DNA from: DASWOJ01 sp964242415
GTDB lineage: Bacteria > Pseudomonadota > Alphaproteobacteria > Acetobacterales > Acetobacteraceae
Direction of reading: 5' to 3'
Length of the DNA stretch: 64,000 nucleotides
NCBI GenBank assembly: GCA_964242415.1
Contig: CAXTAT010000009.1
Coordinates: forward strand, 102,674 to 166,673
Part shown: one piece after another, positions 8,903-17,854 of the stretch
How the letters are laid out: each line of letters opens with the position of its first letter
How positions within the stretch are numbered: the stretch's first letter is position 1
Translations under genes and position numbers: made by a program
Notes under the pieces: model-generated
The model's input: the letters and a program-made list of their open reading frames with translations, nothing else
Databases searched by the model: none
What the model was told of the DNA's origin: nothing

Positions 8903-10164
8903 CCGCCGCCGTCCCCCCTGGAGACCTGCGCATCGACCAGGTTGTCATGGAGTTCAGCCTCCGCGGCGGCATCGAGGCGGTGGCGTTCGAGTTGCAGCGC
9001 GCCTTCCGCTCGGCCGGGGTGGACTGCCGGGTCGTCACCAGCATCGCCGAGGACACGTCGCCCGACGTGCAGCGCATCGCCCCGGCGCTGGCGCGGATGG
9101 GCACGCGCGGCCGGTGGCGGCACGTGGGCCGGGCGGTCGTGGTGCCGCTGTTCACCCTGGCGGCAACCCGGTTCCTGCGGGCCGACCGTGGCGGGCGCCG
9201 CGTCGTGCTGAGCCATGGCGACACGCTGGCCGGCGACGTGTGCGTGGTCCATGCGGTCAACCTCGCCAACCTCGACATGAAGCGCGCCGCCGGGGCATGG
9301 CGCTGGCGGTTGAACCCGATGCACCACTGGGTCTCGCTGCGGGACCGGCTGATGATCGGCGGCCTGCGGTTCCGGCGCTACGTCGCCCTGTCCGAGCGCG
9401 TGGTGCAGGAGCTGCAGCAGTACTACGGCGTGCCGCGCGACCGCATTGTGGTGATCCCGAACGGCGTCAACCTGGACCGCTTCACGCCGGAACCGGACGA
9501 CCGGGCGGCGACGCGGTCCGGCCTGGGCGTCCAGCCCGAGGCACCCATGCTGCTGTTCGTCGGGCATGAGTTCGACCGCAAGGGCCTGGCCTACGCCATC
9601 GAGGCCCTTGCCGTACTCGGCCGTCCCGACGCCAGGCTGGTCGTCGTCGGCGCCGGGCATGCGGGGCCGCATGCGCAGCACGCCAGCCGGCTCGGGGTGG
9701 GCGGGCAGGTGCTGTTCACGGGGCCGCGGTCCGACCTGCCGGAGCTTTACCGGGCGGCGGACGCCTTCGTGTTCCCGACGGCCTACGAGTCGTTCTCGCT
9801 GACCTGCATGGAGGCGATGGCGTGCGGCCTGCCGGTGTTCGCGCCCGCGGTCGGCGGCATCGAGGACTATCTGCGCGACGGCGTGAACGGCCGCGTCGTC
9901 ACCCGTGACGGCCCGGCCATCGCCGCCGCGCTGGCGCCCATGCTGGCCGACCCGGCGATGCGCCAGCGGTTCCGCGACGGCGCCCTGGCCACCGCCAGCC
10001 GCTACGGCTGGCCGAGCATCGCCGAGCGCTACCGCCTCCTGCTGGAGGAGGTGCGCGGCGAGATCGCCCAAGACGGGCAGCCGACCAGAAACCCAACCAG
10101 AGCCGGGGCCGACCGCGCCCTTCAAACGTCACCGACGCCATCGAGGCTCACCCCATGCAACTGA
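8899..10164 (+). CDS. Glycosyltransferase family 4, exopolysaccharide operon
   Basis: The ATG at 8899 overlaps the acyltransferase stop (ATGA), which decides the start although the frame is open further upstream. The 421-residue product has FSLRGGIEAVAFELQRAF (acceptor glycine loop), the signature VIPNGVNLDRFTPEPDD, LFVGHEFDRKGLAYAIEAL, and the E-x7-E in YESFSLTCMEAMACGLPVF. This is a typical GT-B retaining glycosyltransferase; the donor sugar is not evident. It overlaps the Wzc-like gene by 10 nt. Confidence 0.9.
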   Translation: MTAAVPPGDLRIDQVVMEFSLRGGIEAVAFELQRAFRSAGVDCRVVTSIAEDTSPDVQRIAPALARMGTRGRWRHVGRAVVVPLFTLAATRFLRADRGGRRVVLSHGDTLAGDVCVVHAVNLANLDMKRAAGAWRWRLNPMHHWVSLRDRLMIGGLRFRRYVALSERVVQELQQYYGVPRDRIVVIPNGVNLDRFTPEPDDRAATRSGLGVQPEAPMLLFVGHEFDRKGLAYAIEALAVLGRPDARLVVVGAGHAGPHAQHASRLGVGGQVLFTGPRSDLPELYRAADAFVFPTAYESFSLTCMEAMACGLPVFAPAVGGIEDYLRDGVNGRVVTRDGPAIAAALAPMLADPAMRQRFRDGALATASRYGWPSIAERYRLLLEEVRGEIAQDGQPTRNPTRAGADRALQTSPTPSRLTPCN

Positions 10165-12287
10165 CCCTGGACAACGAGAACGCCGAATACCTGGCCGCCC
10201 CCGAAGGGACCGGGCTGCTGTCGCGGCTGGGCCGGCGCAAGGGCTGGTGCGTGCTGGGCTTCGTCGTCACCGCGGCAATCGTGGGCGTGACGTTCACGGC
10301 GCTGCCCCGCACCTACCGGGCCTCCGCCTCCCTGCTGTTCGCCAGCAACGAGGCGGTGCTGCGCGACGGCACCGCGTCGGCGGAGGCGCAGCGCCTGGGC
10401 GATCCCGCCGACATCGAGAGCCAGATGCTGATCCTGCGCTCGCCCCGTCTGGCGCGCATCATCCTTAGGGACCAGGCCGTTGCGGCGGCGCTGGTCGCCG
10501 ACTGCGAGGCGACGCGCACCAACACCTGGGCGACGACGCTGTTCGCGCAGGCGGTGAAGCCAGATGACTGCACGGGCCTGGCGGGCAACGGCCCGGCGGT
10601 GCTGCAGCGCATCGAGAGCGGCTTCTCGATCGGCCCGACCGGGCGGTCCCGGGTGATCGAGGTGTCGTTCGTCTCCACCGTGCCGGAGACATCGGTCGTG
10701 CTGGTGAACGCGCTGGTGGATGCGTACCTGCGCGACGACATGGAGCGCAAGGTCGATACGCACGACAACGCGATCAACTGGCTGAACACCGAGATTGCCA
10801 CGTCGGGGCAGGAACTCCGCAAGGCCGAGCTGGCGGTGGAGACGTATCGCAGCGACCACGGCATCGTGCGCGGGCAGCAGGCGTCGATCACCTCCGAGCG
10901 GCTGTCGGCGATGGGGCAGCAGCTTGCGGCGGCGAATGCGGCCTATGCGCAGGCATTGTCGCGCACGGGCCAGGGGTCGGCGGACGCGTCGCAAGAGCTG
11001 CTGACCAACCGCACGGTGTCCGACCTGAAGCAGCAATCGGCGCTGCTGGGCGCCCGCGAGGCCGAGATGCGGTCGCATTACGGCGACAGCTACCCGATGG
11101 CGCAGTCGGTCGCCGAGCAGCGGCGCGAGGTCGATCGCCGGCTGAACCAGGAGAGCCAGCGGATCGGCAGCAGCCTGCAGCGCGACGTGCGCGCCGCCGC
11201 GGGCCGGGTGGCCGAGCTGACCGACCAGTATGAGAAGCTGATGCACCAGGTCGCCAACACCGGCGGCGCGGAGGCCGGCATCGCCATCATGGTGCGCGAC
11301 GTGGAGGCGCGGCGCGAGATCTACGTGGACCAGCTCAAGAAGGTGAACTCGCTGCAGACCGAGCGGCGGCTGCTGGCCGGGGATGCGCGGCTGGTGAGCC
11401 ATGCGGAGCTGCCGGAGCGTCCGTGGTTCCCGAAGCGGATGCCGTTCCTGGCGGTCGGCATGGTGCTGGCGTCGGCTGTCGGCGCCGGGGCCGGGCTGCT
11501 GCGCGACCGGGGCGACCGCACGCTGCGGGCCTCGACGCACTTGCCGCAACTGGCCGGGGTGCCGATCGCGGGCTACCTTCCATGGGTGAAGCAGCGGCGC
11601 GGGGCGCGTTGGCCGGTGACGCACCTGTATAACGCGACGCCGCTGCAGGAGGCGGTGCGGGCGCTGTATGGCCGGTTCCTGCTGGTGCCGGGGCGGGCGC
11701 CGAAAACGCTGATGATCGGGTCGTCCGAGGTTGGCGAGGGCAAGACGTTCCTCACGCTGTCGCTGGCGCTGTTCGCGGCCACCACGAAGCGCCGGGTGCT
11801 GGTGATCGAGGCCGACCTGCGGCGGCCCACGTTCAGCAAGGTGCTGAACCTGCCGGGCGGCCTGGGATTGAGCGAGTTCCTGCGCGGCAAGGCGACGCTG
11901 CCCGACATCATCGTGCCGTATCGCGGGCTGCACGTCATCACCGCCGGGCAGCCCGGGGTGGACAGCACGGAGCTGCTGAGCAAGGGCCGGTTCGACAGCC
12001 TGCTGCGCACCGCCAAGGGCCATTACGACCTGGTGATCGTGGACAGCCCGCCGACGCTGGCGCTGATGGATGCGGAGGTGCTGGCGCGGCGGCTGGACGG
12101 GATCATCTACTGCGCAAGCCTCGGCCGGTCGCAGCGCGACAAGGTGGAGCTGGGCATACGCAACCTGGTCAGCGCCGGGGGCAACGTGCTCGGCATCGTC
12201 ATCGGCGGCAGGTCCGGCGGCGACCAGCCGCAGCAGTACAACGTGACAGGCATGTCCGGGCACACCTACCTGCCGGTGCAGGCATGA
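10155..12287 (+). CDS. Wzc/GumC-like polysaccharide co-polymerase with BY-kinase domain
   Basis: This 710-residue fusion has an N-terminal Wzz domain with a membrane segment near residue 35, a long periplasmic coiled-coil stretch (about 180-400), a second membrane segment near 435, and a cytoplasmic kinase domain. Walker A is GSSEVGEGKT (about 521-530), Walker A' is VLVIEADLRRPTF and Walker B is LVIVDSPPTL (about 626-635). Such proteins control chain length and autophosphorylate on a C-terminal tyrosine cluster. Here the tail holds only two tyrosines (QQYNVTG and GHTYLPV), fewer than in model Wzc proteins. It overlaps its neighbours by 10 and 4 nt. No Wzb phosphatase is seen nearby. Confidence 0.92.
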   Translation: MQLTLDNENAEYLAAPEGTGLLSRLGRRKGWCVLGFVVTAAIVGVTFTALPRTYRASASLLFASNEAVLRDGTASAEAQRLGDPADIESQMLILRSPRLARIILRDQAVAAALVADCEATRTNTWATTLFAQAVKPDDCTGLAGNGPAVLQRIESGFSIGPTGRSRVIEVSFVSTVPETSVVLVNALVDAYLRDDMERKVDTHDNAINWLNTEIATSGQELRKAELAVETYRSDHGIVRGQQASITSERLSAMGQQLAAANAAYAQALSRTGQGSADASQELLTNRTVSDLKQQSALLGAREAEMRSHYGDSYPMAQSVAEQRREVDRRLNQESQRIGSSLQRDVRAAAGRVAELTDQYEKLMHQVANTGGAEAGIAIMVRDVEARREIYVDQLKKVNSLQTERRLLAGDARLVSHAELPERPWFPKRMPFLAVGMVLASAVGAGAGLLRDRGDRTLRASTHLPQLAGVPIAGYLPWVKQRRGARWPVTHLYNATPLQEAVRALYGRFLLVPGRAPKTLMIGSSEVGEGKTFLTLSLALFAATTKRRVLVIEADLRRPTFSKVLNLPGGLGLSEFLRGKATLPDIIVPYRGLHVITAGQPGVDSTELLSKGRFDSLLRTAKGHYDLVIVDSPPTLALMDAEVLARRLDGIIYCASLGRSQRDKVELGIRNLVSAGGNVLGIVIGGRSGGDQPQQYNVTGMSGHTYLPVQA

Positions 12288-13495
12288 CGATGGCGATGCT
12301 GCGGCAGCGGGGGGCCGTGCGGAGCGAGCGGCTGCGGGTGGTGTCGATCTCGCACTCGGCGGTGCGCCATGGCGCGGCGCGGAAGCGGTACGAGGTGCTG
12401 GCGTCGGACCCCGCGCTCGACCTGACGCTGGTGGTGCCCGAGGTCTGGCACGAGTACGGCCAGGCCGAGCACGCCGAGCCGTCCTGCACGTCGCTCAAGG
12501 TGCGGGTCGAGCCGGCGCGGCTGACGCGCGGCGGGCCGGCGAAGTGGTACTTGCACCATTACCCCAAGCTGCGAGGCCTGCTTGCCGACCTGAAGCCGGA
12601 CGTGATCCACCTTTGGGAGGAACCCTGGAGCCTTGCCGCCCTGCAGGCGGCGCGGCTGCGCGACCAGGTGGCGCCGGCGGCGGCGCTGGTGCTGGAGACC
12701 GACCAGAACATCGCCCGCCGCCTGCCGGCCGGGTTCGAGCAGGTACGCCGCTACACGCTGGCCCGCACCGACCTGCTGATCGCCCGCGGCGACGAGGCGC
12801 TGGCGGTGTCGCGGAGCTGCGGCTTCGACGGACCCTCGGAGTTCGTGATGTACGGCATCAACACCGAGGTGTTCTTCCCGCGCGCGCGCCCTCCGGCGCC
12901 GCAGGCCGCCAGGCCGTTCCGCCTCGGCTATGTCGGCCGGCTGGTGCCGGAGAAGGGTCTGGACGACGTGCTGCTGGCCTTGCACCAAAGCCCGGCGGCG
13001 GTGGAGCTGGTGATGCTCGGGGACGGGCCGGAGCGGGCCGGGCTGCTGGGGCGCGCCGCCGCGCTGGGCCTCGGCGGGCGCGTCCACCTGATGGAGCCGC
13101 GCGGCCCGGACGGCGTGGCGGAGTTCATGTCGGGCCTGGACGCGCTGGTGCTGATGTCGCGCACGACGCGGACCTGGAAGGAGCAGTTCGGCCGGGTCAT
13201 CATGGAGGCGCACGCCTGCGGCACGCCGGTGATCGGGTCGTCGTCCGGCTCCATCCCCTCGGTGGTCGGGGAGGGCGGCTGGATCGTTCAGGAGGGGGAT
13301 GCGGCGGCGCTTGCGGCGCTACTGACCGAGCTGGCGGCGTCGCCGGGCCGGGTTGCCGCGGTGGCCCTGGCCTGCCGGAGCGAGGTGCTGCGGCGGTTCG
13401 GCTTCGACGTCATCTCCGCCGCGCTGCGCCGGGCCTGGGTGCGGGCCGCGACCGCCCGCCGCGAGACCCTTACGTTGAGCGGGACCGCATATTGA
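12284..13495 (+). CDS. Glycosyltransferase family 4, exopolysaccharide operon
   Basis: This 403-residue protein starts at an ATGA overlap with the Wzc-like gene. Motifs include VIHLWEEPWSLAALQA (WEEP acceptor-domain motif), the GYVGRLVPEKGLDDVLLAL donor-domain start, and a catalytic region around EQFGRVIMEAHACGTPVIGS with an E-x7-E arrangement. The WEEP motif is seen in GT4 enzymes that act on hexuronic or fucosyl substrates, but I would not assign a sugar. It ends in TTGA, shared with the next start. Confidence 0.87.
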   Translation: MTMAMLRQRGAVRSERLRVVSISHSAVRHGAARKRYEVLASDPALDLTLVVPEVWHEYGQAEHAEPSCTSLKVRVEPARLTRGGPAKWYLHHYPKLRGLLADLKPDVIHLWEEPWSLAALQAARLRDQVAPAAALVLETDQNIARRLPAGFEQVRRYTLARTDLLIARGDEALAVSRSCGFDGPSEFVMYGINTEVFFPRARPPAPQAARPFRLGYVGRLVPEKGLDDVLLALHQSPAAVELVMLGDGPERAGLLGRAAALGLGGRVHLMEPRGPDGVAEFMSGLDALVLMSRTTRTWKEQFGRVIMEAHACGTPVIGSSSGSIPSVVGEGGWIVQEGDAAALAALLTELAASPGRVAAVALACRSEVLRRFGFDVISAALRRAWVRAATARRETLTLSGTAY

Positions 13496-15015
13496 GCCTG
13501 CGCCTGGCGGGCTGGCTGGTGGGTGGCGCGGTGTTCGGCAAGGTGCTGGGCTTCGCGCGCGAGGTCGAGATGGCGCGGCTGCTCGGCGCCAACATCGTCG
13601 CCGACAGCTTCCGCGGGGCGCTGACGGGCGTGCTGCTGCCGGTGGCGCCGATCCAGAGCGACATGCTGCCGTCGGTGCTGATCCCGATGCACCGGTCGTG
13701 GAGCGAGCGGGGCGACCCGGCGCGGCGTTCGGCGGCGCTGGCCATCCTGCTCACGTTGTTTGCGTCCGTGGTCGCGGCGGCGGTGTATGCCCTGGCGGCG
13801 CCGTGGGTGGGCGTGCTGGTCGGCCAGTTCGACGCCAAGGCGCAGGCGTTGACCGTGCTGTTCGTCAGGGTGATGGCGCTGGCGATCCCGGCGTCGGTAC
13901 TGTCGGCCTGCCTCAGCTCGATCGAGATCGCGGTCGGCCGGTCGCGCATCGCCACGATCCGGGCGTCGGTGCAGAACCTCAGCATGATGGCCGGCATCGC
14001 GGTCATGGCGGTGGCCGGGCAGCCGCTGGCGATCCCGTTGAGCTTCGTGATCGCGTTCAACCTGGTCGCGGCCTATGGCGTCGTGACGCTCTGGCGCGAG
14101 GGCACGATCGAGCCGATGGGCGTGCGCCCGGCGCTGCTGGCCGAGGTCGGCGGGGCGTTCTGGCGCCGGTTCCGGCCGCTGCTGGCGATCCCAATCGCCG
14201 ACCAGGGCAACATCGTGCTGGAGCGGCTGCTGGCGTCGGGCATCGCAATCGGCGCGGTGGCGTCGTTCGACTATGCCCGGACGCTGACCGAGAGCGCGTT
14301 CTACTTGGTCAGCCAGCCGATCGGCTATGTGGTGCTGACGCGCGCGGCGGGCCAGGGGCGCACGTCGGAGGCCGACATCGAACGCATCTCGCGCGTGCTG
14401 CTCGCGGTCGGGGTGCCGGCGTCGGTGTTCATCGCCGTGTTCGCGACCGACATCGTCCGCGTGGTGTTTGCGCGCGGGGCGTTCGACGAGCACGCGGTGC
14501 TGCTGACCACCGGGGCGTTGCGGGGCATCTCGCTGGGGTTGTGGGCCTCGACGCTCGGCTGGGTGCTGCTGCGGATGGTGAACGCCACGGGGCGCAATGG
14601 TGCTGCGGCGGCCATTGTCGTTACGGCCTATGCCGCGAATGCGCTGGTGAACCTCGCGCTGGTGCCCGTGCTGGGCACGCTTGGGCTGGGCCTCGGGGAG
14701 GCGGCGCGCGGGCTGGTGCTGCTCGGCGGCACCACGGCGGTGCTGGCGTGCGGCGGGCTGATGCTGCGCTGCCTGGGGCGCGCGGCGGCCGAGGGCGCCC
14801 TGCTGGCCTGCATCGGCGGCAGCATCTGGATGGGCTTCGATGGGTCCTGGGCCAGGTTGGCCGTGGGCACGCCGGTGTTCGGGCTGGCTGTCATGGCCCT
14901 GCTCGCCGTCCACCTGCCTGAGTTGGCGGCGCGCCTCGGCAGCCGCGTCCAGCGCCTCGCCACCCTGCCTTTCACCGGCGGCAAGCCCGCCCCTGCACCA
15001 CGGACAGCGCCATGA
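13492..15015 (+). CDS. MurJ/MviN-type lipid-linked oligosaccharide flippase
   Basis: This protein of about 507 residues has roughly 13-14 hydrophobic segments and MviN features: GKVLGFAREVEMARLLGA near the N-terminus, then DYARTLTESAFYLVSQPIG and VVFARGAFDEHAVLLT. The family flips lipid II or, in polysaccharide clusters, the undecaprenyl-PP repeat unit. Lying inside an exopolysaccharide operon that has no Wzx of the PST type, it is probably the dedicated repeat-unit flippase rather than the essential cell-wall MurJ. The start is TTG at 13492, overlapping the previous stop (TTGA); the frame is open much further upstream, but that part is antiparallel noise over the preceding gene. Confidence 0.87.
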   Translation: MSLRLAGWLVGGAVFGKVLGFAREVEMARLLGANIVADSFRGALTGVLLPVAPIQSDMLPSVLIPMHRSWSERGDPARRSAALAILLTLFASVVAAAVYALAAPWVGVLVGQFDAKAQALTVLFVRVMALAIPASVLSACLSSIEIAVGRSRIATIRASVQNLSMMAGIAVMAVAGQPLAIPLSFVIAFNLVAAYGVVTLWREGTIEPMGVRPALLAEVGGAFWRRFRPLLAIPIADQGNIVLERLLASGIAIGAVASFDYARTLTESAFYLVSQPIGYVVLTRAAGQGRTSEADIERISRVLLAVGVPASVFIAVFATDIVRVVFARGAFDEHAVLLTTGALRGISLGLWASTLGWVLLRMVNATGRNGAAAAIVVTAYAANALVNLALVPVLGTLGLGLGEAARGLVLLGGTTAVLACGGLMLRCLGRAAAEGALLACIGGSIWMGFDGSWARLAVGTPVFGLAVMALLAVHLPELAARLGSRVQRLATLPFTGGKPAPAPRTAP

Positions 15016-16190
15016 CGCACATCGCCCGCACCCCCCGCCAGCCGGACGCGCCGATGAGCGGGGCGGAACGGCCGCTGGTGCTGTTCGCGTCGCCGGTCGC
15101 CGACCTGAAGGGCGGGGCCGAGCGCGTGCTGCTGGACCTGCTCGCCAACCCGGCGATCCGGCCGGCGCTCGCCGTTCCCGGCGAGGGCGAGCTTGCGGAG
15201 ATCGCACGGCAGCGCGGGTTGCCGCTGCGGTTCATCGACCTCGGCGCGGTGGCGGCGGTGCACCGTCCGCCCCGCCCGCGCGACCTGCTGCACGCTGCGA
15301 ACGAGGGCAGGCGCTGCGCCTGGCAGTTGGCCCAGGCGGTCCGCGACACCGGGGCGTCGCTGCTGCACACCAACGGCCTGAAGGTGCACGTGCTCGGGGT
15401 GGCGTCGCGCCTGGGCCACCGCGTCCCGGTGGTCGCGCACGTGCACGACATCCCGCACACCGGGCTGGAGAAGGCGATCTGGCGCGGCATTGCGGCCGGG
15501 GCGACGCGGACCCTGCTGGTGTCCGAGCCATGCTACCCCGGCCCGCTGACCCGCCGCACCGCCGTGGTGGCGAACGGCGTGCGCCCGATCGCCACGCGGG
15601 ACGCGCGCACGCTGCCGGCGGCGCCGACGATCGGCTTCGTCGGCCGCATCCACCCGTTCAAGGGCCTGCACCTACTGCTCGACTGGTTCGAGCAGGCGAG
15701 CGCCGCCCGCCCCGCGCTCCGGCTGCTGATCCGCGGCCGGGCCGAGCAGGAGGGCGCCGAGTACTGGGCGTCGCTGCAGGGCCAGGTGGCCCGGCTGGTC
15801 GGGGAGGGGCGCTGCCGCGTGCTGGGCTGGACCGCGCCGGGCGAGGACCCCTATGCCGGGATGGACCTGCTGGCGGTGCCGTCGCAAACGCCCGACCCGT
15901 CGCCGCTGGTGGTGGTCGAGGCGATGCTGCGCGGCATCCCGCCCATCGGCTACCCGGCGGGCGGCATCCCGGCGCTGATCGGCGGTCCCGAGCATGGGGC
16001 GATGGCCGCCGACGCCGCCGGGTTCGAGGCGGCGGTGACGCGGCTGCTCGATCCCGGAACCTACCAGCGGGTCAGCGCCGCCGCGGCCAGGCGGGTGCGC
16101 GACACGTTTTCCATCGAGCAGTTCTGGAGGGGCGTCAACGCCCAGTACGCGCTGGCCGGCGTGCCCGTGCAGCAGGCCGGGGGCGCGTAG
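15012..16190 (+). CDS. Glycosyltransferase family 4, exopolysaccharide operon
   Basis: This 392-residue protein starts at an ATGA overlap. Its motifs are FASPVADLKGGAERVLLDLL (acceptor loop), LLHTNGLKVHVLGVASRL, VVAHVHDIPHTGLEK, VVANGVRP, and IGFVGRIHPFKGLHLLLDW. The catalytic region reads PSPLVVVEAMLRGIPPIGY, with Pro-Ser where the first Glu of E-x7-E normally stands. That substitution is also found in some active GT4 enzymes of this type. It ends 2 nt before the polymerase gene. Confidence 0.87.
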   Translation: MTHIARTPRQPDAPMSGAERPLVLFASPVADLKGGAERVLLDLLANPAIRPALAVPGEGELAEIARQRGLPLRFIDLGAVAAVHRPPRPRDLLHAANEGRRCAWQLAQAVRDTGASLLHTNGLKVHVLGVASRLGHRVPVVAHVHDIPHTGLEKAIWRGIAAGATRTLLVSEPCYPGPLTRRTAVVANGVRPIATRDARTLPAAPTIGFVGRIHPFKGLHLLLDWFEQASAARPALRLLIRGRAEQEGAEYWASLQGQVARLVGEGRCRVLGWTAPGEDPYAGMDLLAVPSQTPDPSPLVVVEAMLRGIPPIGYPAGGIPALIGGPEHGAMAADAAGFEAAVTRLLDPGTYQRVSAAAARRVRDTFSIEQFWRGVNAQYALAGVPVQQAGGA

Positions 16191-16192
16191 CG

Positions 16193-17653
16193 ATGGCCGG
16201 CAGAACGGCAATGCTGGCCCAGGCGCCGGCGGTTGCCCCGGTGGCACGGCGGCGGCTGGCGGGCGGAGGCGTGCTCCTGCAATCCTGGGCGCGCGTGGCG
16301 TTGGTCGGCCTGCTGCTCGGCACGCTGGGGCTGGCGTTCGTGGCGCCGGGCCTGGCGCGGCCGCTGTTCGTGCTGGGGTGCGCCGTCGTGGGCGCCATGG
16401 CCTGGCGCGAGGGCTGCGGACGCAGCTTGGAGGTGGCGGTCTCGCTGTATGTGTTCGCGCCGTTCCTGCGGCGGATCGTCGATCTGGGCATCGGCTTCGA
16501 CCCCTCCAGCACGATGCTGCTGGGGCCGGTGCTCGCCATCGCCATCCCGGCGGTCGATCTGCGCCACCTGCTGACGCGCCGGCACCGCGACGATGCGGCG
16601 CTGCTGCCGATGCTGCTGGTCGGGGCGTGCATCACCTACGGGATGCTGCTGTCGGCGTTTGCGGGGGAGTTCGGCCCGCTCAGCACGGCGGCGCTGAAGA
16701 TGTACGCGCCGCTGCTGTATGGCGCCTGGGTGCTGCGCTGCGCCCGGCACGACCCGTCGGTGCTGGAGTCCGTAACCCGGGTGTTCTGCGTCCTGGCGCC
16801 GATCCTTGGGGTGTATGCGGTGTGGCAGTATGTCAGCCCGCCCGATTGGGACCGCTACTGGATGCTCAGCGTGTCCAGCACGATTTCGGTGCTCGGGAAG
16901 GCCGAGCCGTTCCAGGTGCGGGTGTTCAGCATGATGAACTCGCCCGCGTCGTTCGGCACCTATGCCGTGTGCGGGGTGCTGATGCTGGGCTTCTGCCGCC
17001 GGGGCTGGCAGGCGCTGCTGCTGGCTTTGTTGGTCGCGCCGGGGCTGCTGTTCACGTACTACCGCACGGCGTGGATCTCGCTGGCGCTTGGCATCGGCTA
17101 CTGCGCCATGTTCAGCCGCACGCGGGAGCGGGCTGGGCTGATCGCGGTGGTGATCGTCGCGGCCACGGCGCTGGCGGCGTTCAATGCCGACTTCGGCGAC
17201 GCGGTGCTGGACCGGCTTGGCAGCCTGACCGGATCGGTGTCGGAGGACGGCAGCGGCAAGGCGCGGCTCGGGCAGTTGTTCGAGGTGTATCGGCTGTCGG
17301 ACGGGATGGTGGTCGGGCGCGGCTTCGCCCAGCTTGCGACGCCGTTCAACGGGATCGACGCCGCGGATGGCGAGGTGGTGACCTCGATCATCGCGATGGG
17401 GGTGCCGGTCGGCTGCATCTACTTGATCGGTCTGGTGTGGGCGGGGGTGCAGGCGCTGTGCCGGGTCCGGCATAGCCGCGACCCGCTGCTGATCATCACC
17501 GGCGCGGTGATCACCGGCCTGCTGGCGGCGCTTCCGCTCACGAGCGTCACCAGCGGCGAGATCGGGTTGCTGTTCTGGACGTTCATTGCGGTGGCGACGG
17601 CGCAGGGCCGGGTCGGCCCGGCCTTGGAGGCGCGGCATGTGGCGCGGTATTGA
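16193..17653 (+). CDS. Wzy/O-antigen-ligase-like polysaccharide polymerase
   Basis: This polytopic protein of about 486 residues has 10-12 hydrophobic segments and a large periplasmic loop before VVGRGFAQLATPFNGIDA, the pattern of Wzy_C/O-antigen ligase-type proteins. The segments LLFTYYRTAWISLALGIGY (with its conserved R-x3) and GVPVGCIYLIGLVWAG are typical. It probably polymerises the flipped repeat units at the periplasmic face. The ATG at 16193, 2 nt after the preceding stop, is chosen; the open frame extends upstream without signal. It is the last gene before a repeat-bearing spacer. Confidence 0.85.
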   Translation: MAGRTAMLAQAPAVAPVARRRLAGGGVLLQSWARVALVGLLLGTLGLAFVAPGLARPLFVLGCAVVGAMAWREGCGRSLEVAVSLYVFAPFLRRIVDLGIGFDPSSTMLLGPVLAIAIPAVDLRHLLTRRHRDDAALLPMLLVGACITYGMLLSAFAGEFGPLSTAALKMYAPLLYGAWVLRCARHDPSVLESVTRVFCVLAPILGVYAVWQYVSPPDWDRYWMLSVSSTISVLGKAEPFQVRVFSMMNSPASFGTYAVCGVLMLGFCRRGWQALLLALLVAPGLLFTYYRTAWISLALGIGYCAMFSRTRERAGLIAVVIVAATALAAFNADFGDAVLDRLGSLTGSVSEDGSGKARLGQLFEVYRLSDGMVVGRGFAQLATPFNGIDAADGEVVTSIIAMGVPVGCIYLIGLVWAGVQALCRVRHSRDPLLIITGAVITGLLAALPLTSVTSGEIGLLFWTFIAVATAQGRVGPALEARHVARY

Positions 17654-17769
17654 AGCCCGTGGGGTCAGGCCAGCCAGTCCGGGCTTCGAGCGGTTTGTCC
17701 CCCCCTCGCATTCGTATTTGCGATGCGGCAATGCGGAGGCTGCAAGGCCGGAACGTGGCCGCCGCCGCC

Positions 17770-17803
17770 CTGGATTGCCGCGCCGAAGCCGGCTCGCAAT
17801 GAC
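17770..17803 (+). repeat. Dispersed ~33-bp palindromic repeat (family B), copy 1
   Basis: This copy is bounded by ATTGC and its complement GCAAT and contains CCGAAGCCGGCTCG in the middle. Near-identical copies lie at 23922-23955, 51658-51690 and, inverted, at 60721-60750; a diverged copy is at about 60774-60811. Copies 1 and 2 also share flanking AAGGCC-type sequence upstream, so the unit is longer than the core. All copies are intergenic. The surrounding 200-bp spacer (17654-17854) holds no gene. Confidence 0.7.
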
Positions 17804-17854
17804 GGCGCTTGAGGGTATGCAGCGGCATCAGGGCCGGAGCAGGCGGCGGTTGGC

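Noticed and set aside
10122..12263. 713-codon minus-strand frame opposite the Wzc-like gene
   Set aside because: No motif or signal; the plus-strand protein has full Wzz and kinase domains.
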